Positions 16,241-25,499 are shown, counted from the first letter of the stretch. The stretch: DNA of 64,000 nucleotides from Bradyrhizobium ottawaense (GCF_002278135.3 NZ_CP029425.2:8160001-8224000), one strand, 5' to 3'. Notes: generated by a model from the letters alone, not told the origin. Numbers and translations are program-made.

Positions 16241-17824
16241 TCAGGTGTGCGCGCCTGACGCTGAGCTACGCCACGGACTGGTAGCCGGTGAGCTGCTCGA
16301 CTGCCGCATCCTCGCGGCGACGGCCTGCATTCTCACATGGCTGCCGATGACGAGGCCCGTGAGCGAGAGCATGAGCCCGAGCGCGAGTGGCGCGAACAAG
16401 GCCTCTTCCTGGAACAATCCGTTGAGCAGCACGACCATGACGCCGAAGCCGGCGAGCCCCTGCGTCAGATAGCCCGATGAGGCGTAGAGGCGCCATGCCC
16501 TAAGCGCCATCGCGAAATAGAAGGCCAGCAGCACGAAGGCGCCAACGCCCATCTGGTACAACAGCACGCCGATCGCGCTCTCGACCGCGCCGTCGATCGT
16601 CCCGGCGGCCTGTGCGGCACTCCAGTCGATGGAAAAGTAGCTCTCCGACAAATTGCCACCAATGCCGAGGCCCCGGCCGAAAGGTCTCTGCACGAATCCA
16701 TCCAGACCACCCATCAGTCCAATGACGTGATAGTCGCCGATCTGCAGCCCGAGGCGGATCGCCAGAACCGCGAAGGCGGCCATGCCGAGGAGGCCAAGCA
16801 ACAACGTCACCACGGCGCCGATCAGACGGGTCGCGATCCAGGCCGCGACCACGAAGATCACCACGATGAGCGCGCCCTTCACGCTGCAAAAGATCAGCAG
16901 CGGCAATGCTGCGAGGGCCAGCAGCGGCCGTCCCACCGAGAACAGGAACAGGGCGAGAAAGCCGACGCCGTAAGCGAAGCTGATCGGGTGCATGTTCGGA
17001 CCGTTGATGCGCAGCATCTTCGACAGGCCGAACCCTTCGAGCAAGGGCGTGTTCAGAAAATCGAAGCTGAAGCGGTCCTTGAGGTCGACGGGCACGTTGC
17101 CGGTGGCCCGCATCTGGGCTTCCCAGACACCCGAATGGGTCGCCTTGAGCTCGTCGAACCCCCAGAACGTATAGCTGTTGGTGATGGCCAGCCAGAGATC
17201 GCGGAAGACGAGTTCGACATACCCGCACAGCAGAAGGATGACCGCGAGCGTCACCAGGAACGGCGTGATGCGCACCTCATAGGTCGCGGCGGTCAGAAGC
17301 GAGAGCTGGAACAGGAACAGCGGCAGCACGATATTGCGCAGATAGACCGCAGCCGGCTGTCCGTCCTGGATGAAGCCGATCGCGAAATACAGCGACACCA
17401 CGGCGAGGGTGACGACACCCCAGCGCATGATCTGGTTCACCTCAGCCGAATGATTCCTCTGGCCCAGCACGTAAAGGCCGAACGTCGCCAGCCACATCAC
17501 GGAGCAAACGAGGAAATTGTAGCCCTTGATGAAGTCGAGATCGGACGGCAGCGGGACCAGCGGCGACAGGATCGAGACGAACAGGTTCTGGAAGAACAGG
17601 ACGAAGATGGCGATGGCCGGCGCGTAGGTCGGGACCGCCAGCACGATGGCGATACCGATGAGGACCTCGACCACGATGGCCAGGGCCGGATAGGCCAAAT
17701 GCAGGACCGGAGCAAAGCCGATCGCCGCCACGGCGATACAGAGTGTCGGAACCAGCTCGCGCCAGGCCGGCGGCGATGGCTCGGCCGGCACGGTCTGAAC
17801 CTGGGTTAAGTCACCGGCCCCCAT
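16241..17824 (-). CDS. O-antigen ligase/polysaccharide polymerase-like membrane protein
   Basis: A 527-residue integral membrane protein. The start at 17824 has AAGGA seven bases upstream; an earlier start at 18151 would overlap the GH5 gene. I count about 10-12 hydrophobic segments, and a long loop near residues 210-290 (WGFDELKATHSGVWEAQMRATGNV...INGPNMHP). A late periplasmic-type segment has RPFGRGLGIGGNLSES before the last helices. This is the layout of Wzy/WaaL-type enzymes that polymerise or ligate exopolysaccharide at the outer face of the inner membrane. It follows the Wzz-like and glycosidase genes in the same direction. Confidence 0.78.
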   Translation of the reverse strand: MGAGDLTQVQTVPAEPSPPAWRELVPTLCIAVAAIGFAPVLHLAYPALAIVVEVLIGIAIVLAVPTYAPAIAIFVLFFQNLFVSILSPLVPLPSDLDFIKGYNFLVCSVMWLATFGLYVLGQRNHSAEVNQIMRWGVVTLAVVSLYFAIGFIQDGQPAAVYLRNIVLPLFLFQLSLLTAATYEVRITPFLVTLAVILLLCGYVELVFRDLWLAITNSYTFWGFDELKATHSGVWEAQMRATGNVPVDLKDRFSFDFLNTPLLEGFGLSKMLRINGPNMHPISFAYGVGFLALFLFSVGRPLLALAALPLLIFCSVKGALIVVIFVVAAWIATRLIGAVVTLLLGLLGMAAFAVLAIRLGLQIGDYHVIGLMGGLDGFVQRPFGRGLGIGGNLSESYFSIDWSAAQAAGTIDGAVESAIGVLLYQMGVGAFVLLAFYFAMALRAWRLYASSGYLTQGLAGFGVMVVLLNGLFQEEALFAPLALGLMLSLTGLVIGSHVRMQAVAARMRQSSSSPATSPWRSSASGAHT

Positions 17825-17907
17825 CAATCGTCCTTTGGCAGCGCGCGTCGAGCACGATAGCGGGGCGATGTGAAAGGATTCCTTAACGATAGCGAACCGG
17901 TGCGATG

Positions 17908-19047
17908 TCAGCGCCGGCCGGGCCGGGGCGCGCCGAGCAGCGCCCGCATCACGTCGGGATCGGGCCTGCCGGTGCTGCGATCGACGAGGCCAAAGCCCTG
18001 CGCCAGCTCCCAATGCGTCCAGCCCCAGCAATGCTCCCTGGCATAAGCGGTGACGTCCGCCAGCCAGCGCAGCCGGCTTTGTCTCGGCGCGCCGGCTTTC
18101 AGCACGCCGAACTCGTTGACGATGATCGGCCGCTTGAACTGCTGCTGCCATGCGAGCGCCGGTGTGAGCCAGCGATCGGCCTGCGGCTTGTCCTTGGCGG
18201 CGGCGATTGCGACGTCGAGCATGCCGAGCGCCTTGGTCGCGCCCCTCGCCTGCAGATCCTGGCGCAGCGTTTGCACTTTGGGATCGCCGGCGTTGATCGG
18301 ATAAGGCAGGTCCATGATGTCGTGCAGCGGATCCTGCGCATCCCAGTGGGCCTGATGGGTGAACACCATGGGATCATAGAAGTGGATGGCATAGACGATG
18401 TCGGGATCGTCCAGCGGACGAAACCGCGGCAGCGAATCCGCGCGCTGCCAGTTGACGGGGCCGACGACGAGGGTCGTGGCAGGAAGCAATTTGCGGACGA
18501 AGCCGGCGAGCGTCTCGACCTGCCTTTGCCATGTGTCGGCGTCGATATCGGGCTCGTTGAGCAGCTCGGCGAAGACGCGGTCGGCCGGATAGGAGCGAAT
18601 GACCTCTGCAAGACCGCTCCAGGCGTCCTGCATCTCGCGCAGCGCCGCGTCCGGATCCTGCTTGTGCAGGCGATTGAAGCGCTCGCCGGGATGAAGATCG
18701 ACTGACGTAGCATAGCCGAGTGCGGTGAGCTGCTTCAGCGCCTTGTCGAGCACACGCAGCGTCTCGTCGCGCTCGGCCTTTGCAGCGAAACGAGGCATCA
18801 CGCGCTCGGCCGGCACCGGCAACCGGACGTGAGTCATTCCAGCGCGGCGCAATTGCTGCAGCAATTCGCGGCTTGGCACCTCACCGTTGATCCAGCCGTC
18901 GGCATTGAAGCCGCGCGACAATGCGGCGAGCCTCGCCGGCGCGACCGTCTGCGGCACGGGCACGCAAGTGTCGGCGAAGGCCGGCGCTCCGAATGAGATC
19001 GACAGCAGCATCGCAGCAGTCAGCCAACGACGGCGCGACGCTGTCAT
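17908..19047 (-). CDS. glycoside hydrolase family 5-like exported cellulase
   Basis: A 379-residue protein started at ATG 19047, two bases after the stop of the Wzz-like gene. Signal peptide RRRWLTAAMLLSISFGAPAFA is followed by a TIM-barrel glycosidase: RGFNADGWI, THVRLPVPAERV, ATSVDLHPGERF, FAELLNEPDIDAD with the acid/base Glu of the NEP motif, YAIHFYDPMVFTHQ, and IIVNEFGVLKAG with the nucleophile Glu. It ends near CWGWTHWELAQGFGLVD. GH5 enzymes cut beta-1,4 glucans or mannans. Its place in an exopolysaccharide operon suggests trimming of the organism's own polymer. Confidence 0.85.
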   Translation of the reverse strand: MTASRRRWLTAAMLLSISFGAPAFADTCVPVPQTVAPARLAALSRGFNADGWINGEVPSRELLQQLRRAGMTHVRLPVPAERVMPRFAAKAERDETLRVLDKALKQLTALGYATSVDLHPGERFNRLHKQDPDAALREMQDAWSGLAEVIRSYPADRVFAELLNEPDIDADTWQRQVETLAGFVRKLLPATTLVVGPVNWQRADSLPRFRPLDDPDIVYAIHFYDPMVFTHQAHWDAQDPLHDIMDLPYPINAGDPKVQTLRQDLQARGATKALGMLDVAIAAAKDKPQADRWLTPALAWQQQFKRPIIVNEFGVLKAGAPRQSRLRWLADVTAYAREHCWGWTHWELAQGFGLVDRSTGRPDPDVMRALLGAPRPGRR

Positions 19048-19049
19048 CG

Positions 19050-21206
19050 TCAAACCGCAAGACCCAATGCGGCGCCCTCGGGGTGCGGCGCCTGCGAACC
19101 CGCAGGCGCGTGATTGACGACCAGACCCGTCGGCACGGCCTCATACCGCGACAACGCCGCGGTCACCCGGCGCATCGCCGCCGAACCGAGCTCGCCGGCG
19201 CGCGCCACGAGGACGATCAGGTCCGCATGCGCCGCCAGCGCGATGGCGTCGGGCTGCAAGGCGAGATTGCCGGCATGGACGATGATCAGATCGAACTCCG
19301 AACGAATATCGTCCTCGGGCCTCGCGTCTGCCTTTCGGCCGGCACTGAGAAGCTCGTCGATCGACTGAAGTCCCGCCGTGGTCGAGCCGTCGTTCCATTC
19401 GGTCACCGGCGGCTGGTGACCTGCGAATTCCGGCTGCAGCCGGATCAATACGCTCATCATGCCGCGGTTCACGGCGGCGCGATTGAGCGAGCGCGCAACG
19501 GTGTTGCCGCCGGCACTCTTGCCGACCGACAGCACGAGGGCGACCTTGCAACCGCGCACCGGCACGCGATCGATCCGCTCGAGCAGCGGCCGCAGATAGG
19601 CGCCGAGATCGAGCTCGACCGAGGCGGCGATCGGTCTTTGCCAGACGGTGTTGGTCGCAGTCCCGGACGCCAGATCAGGAATGCGGGCCCAGACGGGAAG
19701 GCGCGGCATCGCCTCGGGCCGGGGCGCGGCAGCGGCGGAAGGCTGGACTTGAGTTTGGGCTTGCTGCTGGACTTGCGTGTCCTGCGCCCCCGCATGCACG
19801 GCGGCCTCGGCAGGCCCAGGCCCGCCGGACATGCTCGTCATCGCCGCTGTGGCGGCGGTCGATGTCAGCAGCGAGCCGATCCCCAGCGCCGCCAGCAGCA
19901 AAGCGAGCGGCGGACGGGTCGAGCGCAACGGCGGAATGGCGGGCGAAGCGATCTTGGTCTGGGAGTTTTGCAGCTGACGCTGCTCATTGGTCGTCTTGAA
20001 CCGCGACAGGAACTGTTCGTAAATGTTCCTGTTGGCATCGGCGTCCCGCTGCAGCTCCTGCAGCTTCACCAGCGCCTGGCCGTCGACCAGCATCTGCGTC
20101 TCGACCGCCTTGAGCTGCTTTTCCAGCGCGTTCTGCTGCTCCAGCTGAGCCTCATATTCGGACTTGGCGGTGTCGATGTTCTTCTTCCGCTCGACCTCGA
20201 TCTGCCGGTTGATATCGGCCAGCTGGCTGTAGGAGATCGCGAGGTCGGGATGGCGCTCGCCGTACACCGCCTTCTTCTGCGCGATCTGGTCATTTAGGGT
20301 CGAGCGCTGCGCGCGCAGCATGCTCAGCAGGTCCTGCTTCACGGGACCTTCGACATTGGCCTTGAGATCGCGTTGCACCTGCTCGTAGCGCGCCTTGGCT
20401 TCCTCGGTGCGAAGACGGGCGGCGGAGACCTGCTGATTGAGATCGGTCACCCGCAATTGCTGCGTGGTTGAATCCTTGCCGGCATTGAGGATCTTGTGCT
20501 CGAGCCTGAAGGCGGCGACGGCGTCTTCCGATGCGCGCAGCCGCTCGTTCAGCGTCTTCAGCCGGTCCTTGAGCCAATCGGCCGCCTCGTCCGTGGCCTC
20601 GGTGCGGACGCGGCCCTGGCTGGCAACGAACGCCGCGGCGATGGCGTTGGCGTAGTAAGCGGCCCGCTCGGAGCGGTTCGAGGTGAAGGAAATGGCAATG
20701 ACGTAAGTGAGCCCGCGCCGCGTGATCTCGAGGCGGTTACGGAATTTCTCGAGCAGGCGCGTCATGTCGGTATGACCGCCCGCGATGTCATCGTCATCGG
20801 CGATCTTGAGCTGCTCGATCAGGGGGCGGAGAAAGCCGTCCGATTTGGCGATCTCGATCTGGCTCTGAAGCGCCGCGGCGTCCTGGCCGATGCCCGGCAG
20901 CACCTCCTGATCCGAGGTCACGCGCAGCTCCCGGGGATCGAGCACGACCAGGGCGGTCGCGGCGTACCGGACCGGCAGAATCATCAGAACGACGACGCCG
21001 AGGGCGAACAGCGCCACCGCCAGCGTCAGAATGCGCCGGCCGTTCTCGCGCAGGAAAGACAGCACACCGGTGACGGTCAGCGATCCCTTGATCAGCGCCG
21101 GCGCGGCGCCGTCAGGTTTCATCCGCGCAGCCCGCGGCGCTTCCCACGAAGCCGCAGGCTCCGTCGGGGCGATGCTTCGCGGAGTTGCGCGGCTACCGAA
21201 CGCCAT
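19050..21206 (-). CDS. Wzz/GNVR exopolysaccharide chain-length protein with degenerate ATPase domain
   Basis: A 718-residue inner membrane protein. A Wzz domain follows the first membrane segment (RRILTLAVALFALGVVVLMILPVRYAATALVVLDP). A long coiled-coil periplasmic region (about 180-400) leads to the GNVR-type segment RDADANRNIYEQFLSRFK and a second membrane helix near RPPLALLLAALGIGSLL. The C-terminal cytoplasmic part resembles the ExoP/Wzc kinase fold, with LSVGKSAGGNTVARSLN where the P-loop should be and FDLIIVHAGNLALQPDAIALAAHADLIVLVARAGE. The P-loop lacks its first Gly and no terminal Tyr cluster is seen, so kinase activity is doubtful. The glycosidase and polymerase genes follow. Confidence 0.85.
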   Translation of the reverse strand: MAFGSRATPRSIAPTEPAASWEAPRAARMKPDGAAPALIKGSLTVTGVLSFLRENGRRILTLAVALFALGVVVLMILPVRYAATALVVLDPRELRVTSDQEVLPGIGQDAAALQSQIEIAKSDGFLRPLIEQLKIADDDDIAGGHTDMTRLLEKFRNRLEITRRGLTYVIAISFTSNRSERAAYYANAIAAAFVASQGRVRTEATDEAADWLKDRLKTLNERLRASEDAVAAFRLEHKILNAGKDSTTQQLRVTDLNQQVSAARLRTEEAKARYEQVQRDLKANVEGPVKQDLLSMLRAQRSTLNDQIAQKKAVYGERHPDLAISYSQLADINRQIEVERKKNIDTAKSEYEAQLEQQNALEKQLKAVETQMLVDGQALVKLQELQRDADANRNIYEQFLSRFKTTNEQRQLQNSQTKIASPAIPPLRSTRPPLALLLAALGIGSLLTSTAATAAMTSMSGGPGPAEAAVHAGAQDTQVQQQAQTQVQPSAAAAPRPEAMPRLPVWARIPDLASGTATNTVWQRPIAASVELDLGAYLRPLLERIDRVPVRGCKVALVLSVGKSAGGNTVARSLNRAAVNRGMMSVLIRLQPEFAGHQPPVTEWNDGSTTAGLQSIDELLSAGRKADARPEDDIRSEFDLIIVHAGNLALQPDAIALAAHADLIVLVARAGELGSAAMRRVTAALSRYEAVPTGLVVNHAPAGSQAPHPEGAALGLAV

Positions 21207-21333
21207 GGGCTCGACTCGAAATCAACTGACAGTCACAGTTCAGAGGCTTTCGACACCGTAAATATCCATGGTTAACCGGCGGTTACGGCCGGCGCGCGAA
21301 GCCGTCATGGCAAATGCCTGCGAACCGGCCCGT

Positions 21334-21990
21334 TCAGGCGGAAAAGAACGGCTTGGATGGTCTGCGTGCCGGGCCTGCCGCACTGGCAGCCAGCGGCGCC
21401 CTCGGCGCGGCCGGCCGCGCGCGCTCGACATCGCCAAGCAGGCAGGACCGCAAGGTTTCGATCTCCGGACAATCGGCAGTGCCAAGCGGCCCGATCAGGA
21501 AGCCGCTCTGCAGGGGCTCGCACCTGTAGCCGGGACAGCGCTGCACCCTGTCCGCAATCACGACGTCGACCTTGCCTTCGAGCAGCTCGTGCAGCCCCGC
21601 CGGCTGGCTGATGCGAATGGCGAGCTGGGGCTCGGCCCGGCGGAACTGCGCCAGGCGCGTCCGCAACGCATCGATCGCAAAACTGGCGTGGAGGCCGATA
21701 TGCAGCAGGCTTGTGACGCCCTCGGGCTTGAGCTCGGCGGTGGCCTCGGCAAGACAGCGAAACGCCTCCCGGACCCGCGCCAGATAGGTTTCGCCGGCAG
21801 CGGTCAGAATGATCTGCCGTGTCCGTCGCTCGAACAGCTGCACCCCCAGCCGCTCCTCCAAGAGGCGGACTTGCTGGCTGACGGCACCGGCCGTGACGTG
21901 CAGCTCGTGAGCGGCCTGCTTGAAGCTGAGATGGCGGGCGGCGGCCTCGAAGGCGCGCAGGGCATTGAGTGGCGGCAGCAGATACGTCAT
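21334..21990 (-). CDS. LysR family regulator, C-terminally short
   Basis: A 218-residue protein with GGAG before ATG 21990. The N-terminal HTH is clear: PPLNALRAFEAAARHLSFKQAAHELHVTAGAVSQQVRLLEERLGVQLFERRTRQIILTAAG, of the GcvA type. The effector domain begins (LHIGLHASFAIDALRTRLAQFRRAEPQLAIRIS) but stops after about 110 residues, whereas family members run to about 300. The last 40 residues are Ala/Pro/Arg-rich and unlike the family. It is divergent from the MFS gene across 141 bases, the usual LysR arrangement with its target. It may be a truncated, possibly non-inducible, regulator. Confidence 0.8.
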   Translation of the reverse strand: MTYLLPPLNALRAFEAAARHLSFKQAAHELHVTAGAVSQQVRLLEERLGVQLFERRTRQIILTAAGETYLARVREAFRCLAEATAELKPEGVTSLLHIGLHASFAIDALRTRLAQFRRAEPQLAIRISQPAGLHELLEGKVDVVIADRVQRCPGYRCEPLQSGFLIGPLGTADCPEIETLRSCLLGDVERARPAAPRAPLAASAAGPARRPSKPFFSA

Positions 21991-22131
21991 GGCCGGCTCC
22001 GGGCGATGCGGGAAGCCGGCAGGATGCATGAGTTTCGCTCGCTCGACAAAAGAGAAATCCTGCTTTGTCGCCGCTGACGGCGAGCGATACCCCAGGGCCG
22101 ATCCTAGCCCAGCCCGAGGAAACCTGTCGCA

Positions 22132-23367
22132 GTGCCACCCGAAACGCCGTCGATCGAAAACTTCTATTCCTGGATTCGCCTCACCGTCTCCATGGCACTC
22201 ACCACCCTCGGCTGCGTCGGCATGTGGTCGCTGGTCGTGGCATTGCCGGCGGTGCAGGCCGATTTCAACGCGCCCCGCGCCGAGGCAACGCTGCCCTACA
22301 CGCTCGCCATCATCGGCTTCATGATCGGCGGCATCGTCATCGGCCGCCTGACAGATCGCTTCGGCATCCTGCCGCCGCTGGCCGGGGGCACGGTCCTGAT
22401 GAGTCTCGGCTACGTCCTCACCGCCTTCGCGCCAAGCCTGTTCGTGTTCGCGCTGATCTCAGGTCTCACGATCGGCCTCGGCGGCGCGGCCAGCTTCGCG
22501 CCTTTGGTCGCCGACGTCTCGCTGTGGTTCGACAAGCACCGCGGCCTTGCCATTTCCCTGGCGATGGCCGGCAGCTCTCTGGCCGGCGTGGTCTGGCCAC
22601 CGATCGTCCAGCACGCCATCGCCGCGTATGGCTGGCGGCAGACCCATATCGGCATCGGCCTGTTCTGCCTGGCGACCATGCTGCCGCTGTCACTGGTTTT
22701 GCTGCGGCGACCCGTCGTCCGCATGGCCGCACGCGAAGCGGCGGGCAGCGGCAGCACGATGCAGACCATCGGCCTGCCCCCTTCCGTCACCCAGGGCCTG
22801 CTGGCGTTAGCCGGCATCTGCTGCTGCGTCGCCATGGCGATGCCGCAGGTCCATCTGGTCGCCTATTGCGGCGACCTCGGCTACGGCTCTGCGCGCGGCG
22901 CCGAAATGCTGGCGGTCATGCTCGGCTTCAGCGTGGCGAGCCGCTTTGTTTTCGGCTGGCTGTTGAACCGCATCGGCGGCCTGCCGACCTTGCTGCTGGG
23001 CTCGGCGATGCAGGCCATGGCACTCGCGCTCTATCTGCCGTTCAACGGGCTGGTCTCACTCTACGTCGTATCCGCCATTTTCGGCCTGGCGCAGGGCGGC
23101 ATCGTGCCGAGCTATGCGGTGATCGTCCGCGAGCTGTTCCCGGCGCGGGAAGCCGGCTTCCGCGTCAGCCTCGCCATCTCGGTCACGCTCGCCGGCATGG
23201 CGCTGGGGGCCTGGATGGCCGGGGCGACCTACGACTGGACCGGCTCCTACGCTTCGGCGCTGGTCAATGGCATCGCCTGGAACATCGTGAACATGGCGAT
23301 AGCAGCCTGGCTGCTGCAGCGCCAGCGTCGGCATGTTGTCGGCGTCGTCGCCGCCGCGCTCAGCTGA
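22132..23367 (+). CDS. MFS transporter
   Basis: A 411-residue membrane protein from GTG 22132, preceded by GAGGAAA. Twelve hydrophobic segments are visible, with the MFS loop 2-3 motif GRLTDRFGILPPLAGG and the second-half equivalent VASRFVFGWLLNRIGGLPTLLLG. Segments such as DVSLWFDKHRGLAISLAMAGSSLAGVVWPP recall monocarboxylate/oxalate-formate-type carriers. The short LysR gene is divergent from it. The 3' end overlaps the convergent dehydrogenase gene by 8 bases. The substrate is not known. Confidence 0.85.
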   Translation: MPPETPSIENFYSWIRLTVSMALTTLGCVGMWSLVVALPAVQADFNAPRAEATLPYTLAIIGFMIGGIVIGRLTDRFGILPPLAGGTVLMSLGYVLTAFAPSLFVFALISGLTIGLGGAASFAPLVADVSLWFDKHRGLAISLAMAGSSLAGVVWPPIVQHAIAAYGWRQTHIGIGLFCLATMLPLSLVLLRRPVVRMAAREAAGSGSTMQTIGLPPSVTQGLLALAGICCCVAMAMPQVHLVAYCGDLGYGSARGAEMLAVMLGFSVASRFVFGWLLNRIGGLPTLLLGSAMQAMALALYLPFNGLVSLYVVSAIFGLAQGGIVPSYAVIVRELFPAREAGFRVSLAISVTLAGMALGAWMAGATYDWTGSYASALVNGIAWNIVNMAIAAWLLQRQRRHVVGVVAAALS

Positions 23368-24403
23368 TGTTCAGCAGGATCCGCCCCGATGTGCCGCTGC
23401 GCATCAAATCCAGCGCGTCGTTGACGTCGTCGAGCGCGAACTCGTGGGTCACGATCCCGCGGTAGCTCACCTTGCCGGCGTCGCTCAGGCGAACGAGACG
23501 CGGGATGTCGCGCGCGGGCTGGCACTGCCCGCCTTCCGAGCCCTTCAGCACCTTCTCGAAATGTAACGGCAGCGTGTAGATCTCGGCCTTCTCGCGGGGA
23601 ACGCCGACCAGGATACAACGGCCTTTCTTGGCCGTGATCTCGTAGGCGAGCTCGATCAGATTCTTGACGCCCGTCGTCTCTACCACCTTGTCGGGCCCGT
23701 CCGAACCGGTGATGGCGCGAACCGCGGCAGCGACATCCTTGACCGCTTCGGAGTTGATGGTGTGGGTGGCGCCGAAATCCTTCGCCATCGCCAGCTTGTT
23801 GTCGAGGCGGTCGATCGCAATGACCGGATAGGCGCCGACCATCGCGGCGAATTGCACGATGTTCAACCCGACGCCGCCGACGCCGAACACGACGACGGCT
23901 TCGCCGATGGCGATCTGCGCGTCGTTGTTGACGACGCCGAGTGCGGTCGTCACCGCGCAGCCGAGCAGCGGCGCGCTGGTGCGGTCGATCGAGGCGGGAA
24001 CGGGCGTGACACGGTTCTCCGAGACCACGGCATATTCATTGAAGGTGGTGACCCAGCCCGCATTGAGGCGCTTGCCGCGCCAGGAATAGGCCGGCGTATT
24101 GGACTGGATGCCCTTGCCGGGCCGCCAATGCATGACGACGGTGTCGCCCTGCTTGCAGGAGACCACGCCGGGTCCGGTTTCGACGATCGTGGCGAGCGCT
24201 TCGTGTCCCAAAAGATGCGGCAGGAACTTGTCGACGCCTTTGACGGCGTCGATCTCGTTGATCTGCGCGCCGCAGATGCTCGACGTGTGCACGTGCGCGA
24301 GCACCTGGCCGTGTTCGAGCCTGTCGGGCAAGGTGAACTCGTCGACGATCAGCGGCTTGCCGGATTCGACGAGAATGGCCGCCTTGGCAGTCTTGATGTC
24401 CAT
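23360..24403 (-). CDS. zinc-type alcohol dehydrogenase family protein
   Basis: A 347-residue medium-chain dehydrogenase. Catalytic-site residues are visible: Cys44 in SSICGAQ, His-Glu at GHEALATIVE, and a Cys in LLGCAVTTALG. The Rossmann motif is VVVFGVGGVGLNIVQ with an acidic residue after strand two (AIDRLDNK), so NAD is likely. The four-cysteine structural zinc lobe normally found near residue 100 is absent. In that place stands VMHWRPGKGIQSNTPAYSWRGKRLNAGWVTTFNEYAVVSENRV. It follows a methyltransferase gene by 12 bases in the same direction, so the two probably act together on an unknown metabolite. Confidence 0.85.
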   Translation of the reverse strand: MDIKTAKAAILVESGKPLIVDEFTLPDRLEHGQVLAHVHTSSICGAQINEIDAVKGVDKFLPHLLGHEALATIVETGPGVVSCKQGDTVVMHWRPGKGIQSNTPAYSWRGKRLNAGWVTTFNEYAVVSENRVTPVPASIDRTSAPLLGCAVTTALGVVNNDAQIAIGEAVVVFGVGGVGLNIVQFAAMVGAYPVIAIDRLDNKLAMAKDFGATHTINSEAVKDVAAAVRAITGSDGPDKVVETTGVKNLIELAYEITAKKGRCILVGVPREKAEIYTLPLHFEKVLKGSEGGQCQPARDIPRLVRLSDAGKVSYRGIVTHEFALDDVNDALDLMRSGTSGRILLNIS

Positions 24404-24415
24404 GAGAGCGCCCGA

Positions 24416-25081
24416 TCACTCGAAATAGATGAATTCGTAATCGCCGGTGTAACCGAGCTTGCCGTAGAGCCAGATCCATTCCGACGTATGCAGGATCGAC
24501 TCCGCCGTCAGCGCCCAGCATTCGAGGTTGTGCAATTCGGCGACGTTCCGGTAGCCCTCGACCATGACGTATTTGTTCTTGCCGACCCGCTCGACCTCCT
24601 TGAGCGCCGCTTCGAGCTCGTACAGCCGAAGATTGTGCAGGGTGCCGAGCGAGATGACGAGATCGAAACTGTCGTCGCCATAGGGGTAGATGTCCTGGGC
24701 GCGATAGTTGAAGAGGTAGGGCTTCACCTGCTCGTGTGCATTTTCGAGGCCGTGCTTGGAGATATCGAAGCCGACGACCTTCAAACCCGGCAGGATCTTC
24801 TGCATCTCGTACAGCAGAAAGCCCTTGCCGCAGCCGACGTCGAGCACGCTGGAGCCGTTCTTCAGGCCATAGGTCTCGATCAGCGCCTTGGCGACCGGCG
24901 CCCAGCGCCCCTCGATGAAGCGGTAGCCGCCATAGCCGAAGCGGCGGTCGCCGTCCCAATAGTCGGCCTCGTATTCCCGCGCTTTCAGCGAGCAGCCGAT
25001 CTTGTCGTCGTTCATGCGGCCCATGTAGTCGCGCTTCGTCGCCGTATGCAGCGGCGTCACGATATTCAGTAGTCGTCCCAT
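24416..25081 (-). CDS. class I SAM-dependent methyltransferase
   Basis: A 221-residue protein; ATG 25081 has GAGGG upstream. SAM-binding motif I is SSVLDVGCGKGFLLYEM, motif II KVVGFDIS, and the post-II acidic segment DSFDLVISLGTLHNL. The N-terminal REYEADYWDGDRRFGYGGYRFIEGRW is characteristic of a group found with sugar- or polyketide-type clusters. It ends with a Tyr/Trp-rich segment (EWIWLYGKLGYTGDYEFIYFE). The gene precedes the dehydrogenase gene and shares its direction. The methyl acceptor is unknown. Confidence 0.82.
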   Translation of the reverse strand: MGRLLNIVTPLHTATKRDYMGRMNDDKIGCSLKAREYEADYWDGDRRFGYGGYRFIEGRWAPVAKALIETYGLKNGSSVLDVGCGKGFLLYEMQKILPGLKVVGFDISKHGLENAHEQVKPYLFNYRAQDIYPYGDDSFDLVISLGTLHNLRLYELEAALKEVERVGKNKYVMVEGYRNVAELHNLECWALTAESILHTSEWIWLYGKLGYTGDYEFIYFE

Positions 25082-25445
25082 TGAGCCCTCAGATTCCAAC
25101 ACGCGCTGCGATTGCCGCGACTGGCCGGGGAGCCCTGAGTCGCGACTTGCGAGTCATTCTAGCATTGGTGGTCGAGATCATCATTGCTTCAGATCAATGA
25201 TGGGGAATCCTGAGACGAGACCGTCAGCCGCCGGCGGAGGTTCCGTTGCTGGCAGCAGAGCCGTGGACTCTGAAGCTCGCATCGCCGCCAAATCCAAATC
25301 ATAGACTGCCGGCGACGGTTCGATCGCTCGCGACTGTGCGGTTTCGCCGCAATGGTCGCCGTGAAATGAATCACTATAGTCAGGATGTCATGGCATATGT
25401 CGTCGACATAGATGCGCGCACCGCGCGCTTTGGTCTTCACGCCGG
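25082..25445. other. intergenic stretch, possible sRNA or long leader
   Basis: No credible gene is present between the divergent methyltransferase and Rnk-like genes. The far end leads into two hairpins at 25446-25499. If transcription on the plus strand starts in this stretch, the product would be a short RNA ended by the second hairpin. Confidence 0.4.
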
Positions 25446-25499
25446 CCGCCTCCAAGCAGGCGGTTAGCCGGACGGTGCTTGCGCCGTCCGGGCTCTTTT
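25446..25499 (+). terminator. tandem hairpins, the second an intrinsic-terminator shape
   Basis: CCGCCT/AGGCGG (25446-25463, loop CCAAGC) is followed by CCGGACGG/CCGTCCGG (25468-25491), then GCTCTTTTC. The second stem is 8 bp, all perfect, with a short T-run after it, as in Rho-independent terminators. It lies 55 bases upstream of the first Rnk-like start. It could end an upstream small RNA or attenuate the Rnk-like operon. Confidence 0.55.

Noticed and set aside
16727..17809. A 360-codon open frame on the plus strand, antisense to the polysaccharide polymerase-like gene
   Set aside because: Long but rich in Arg, His, Gln and Asp, the pattern made by the complement of a membrane protein gene; the opposite strand has clear membrane segments.
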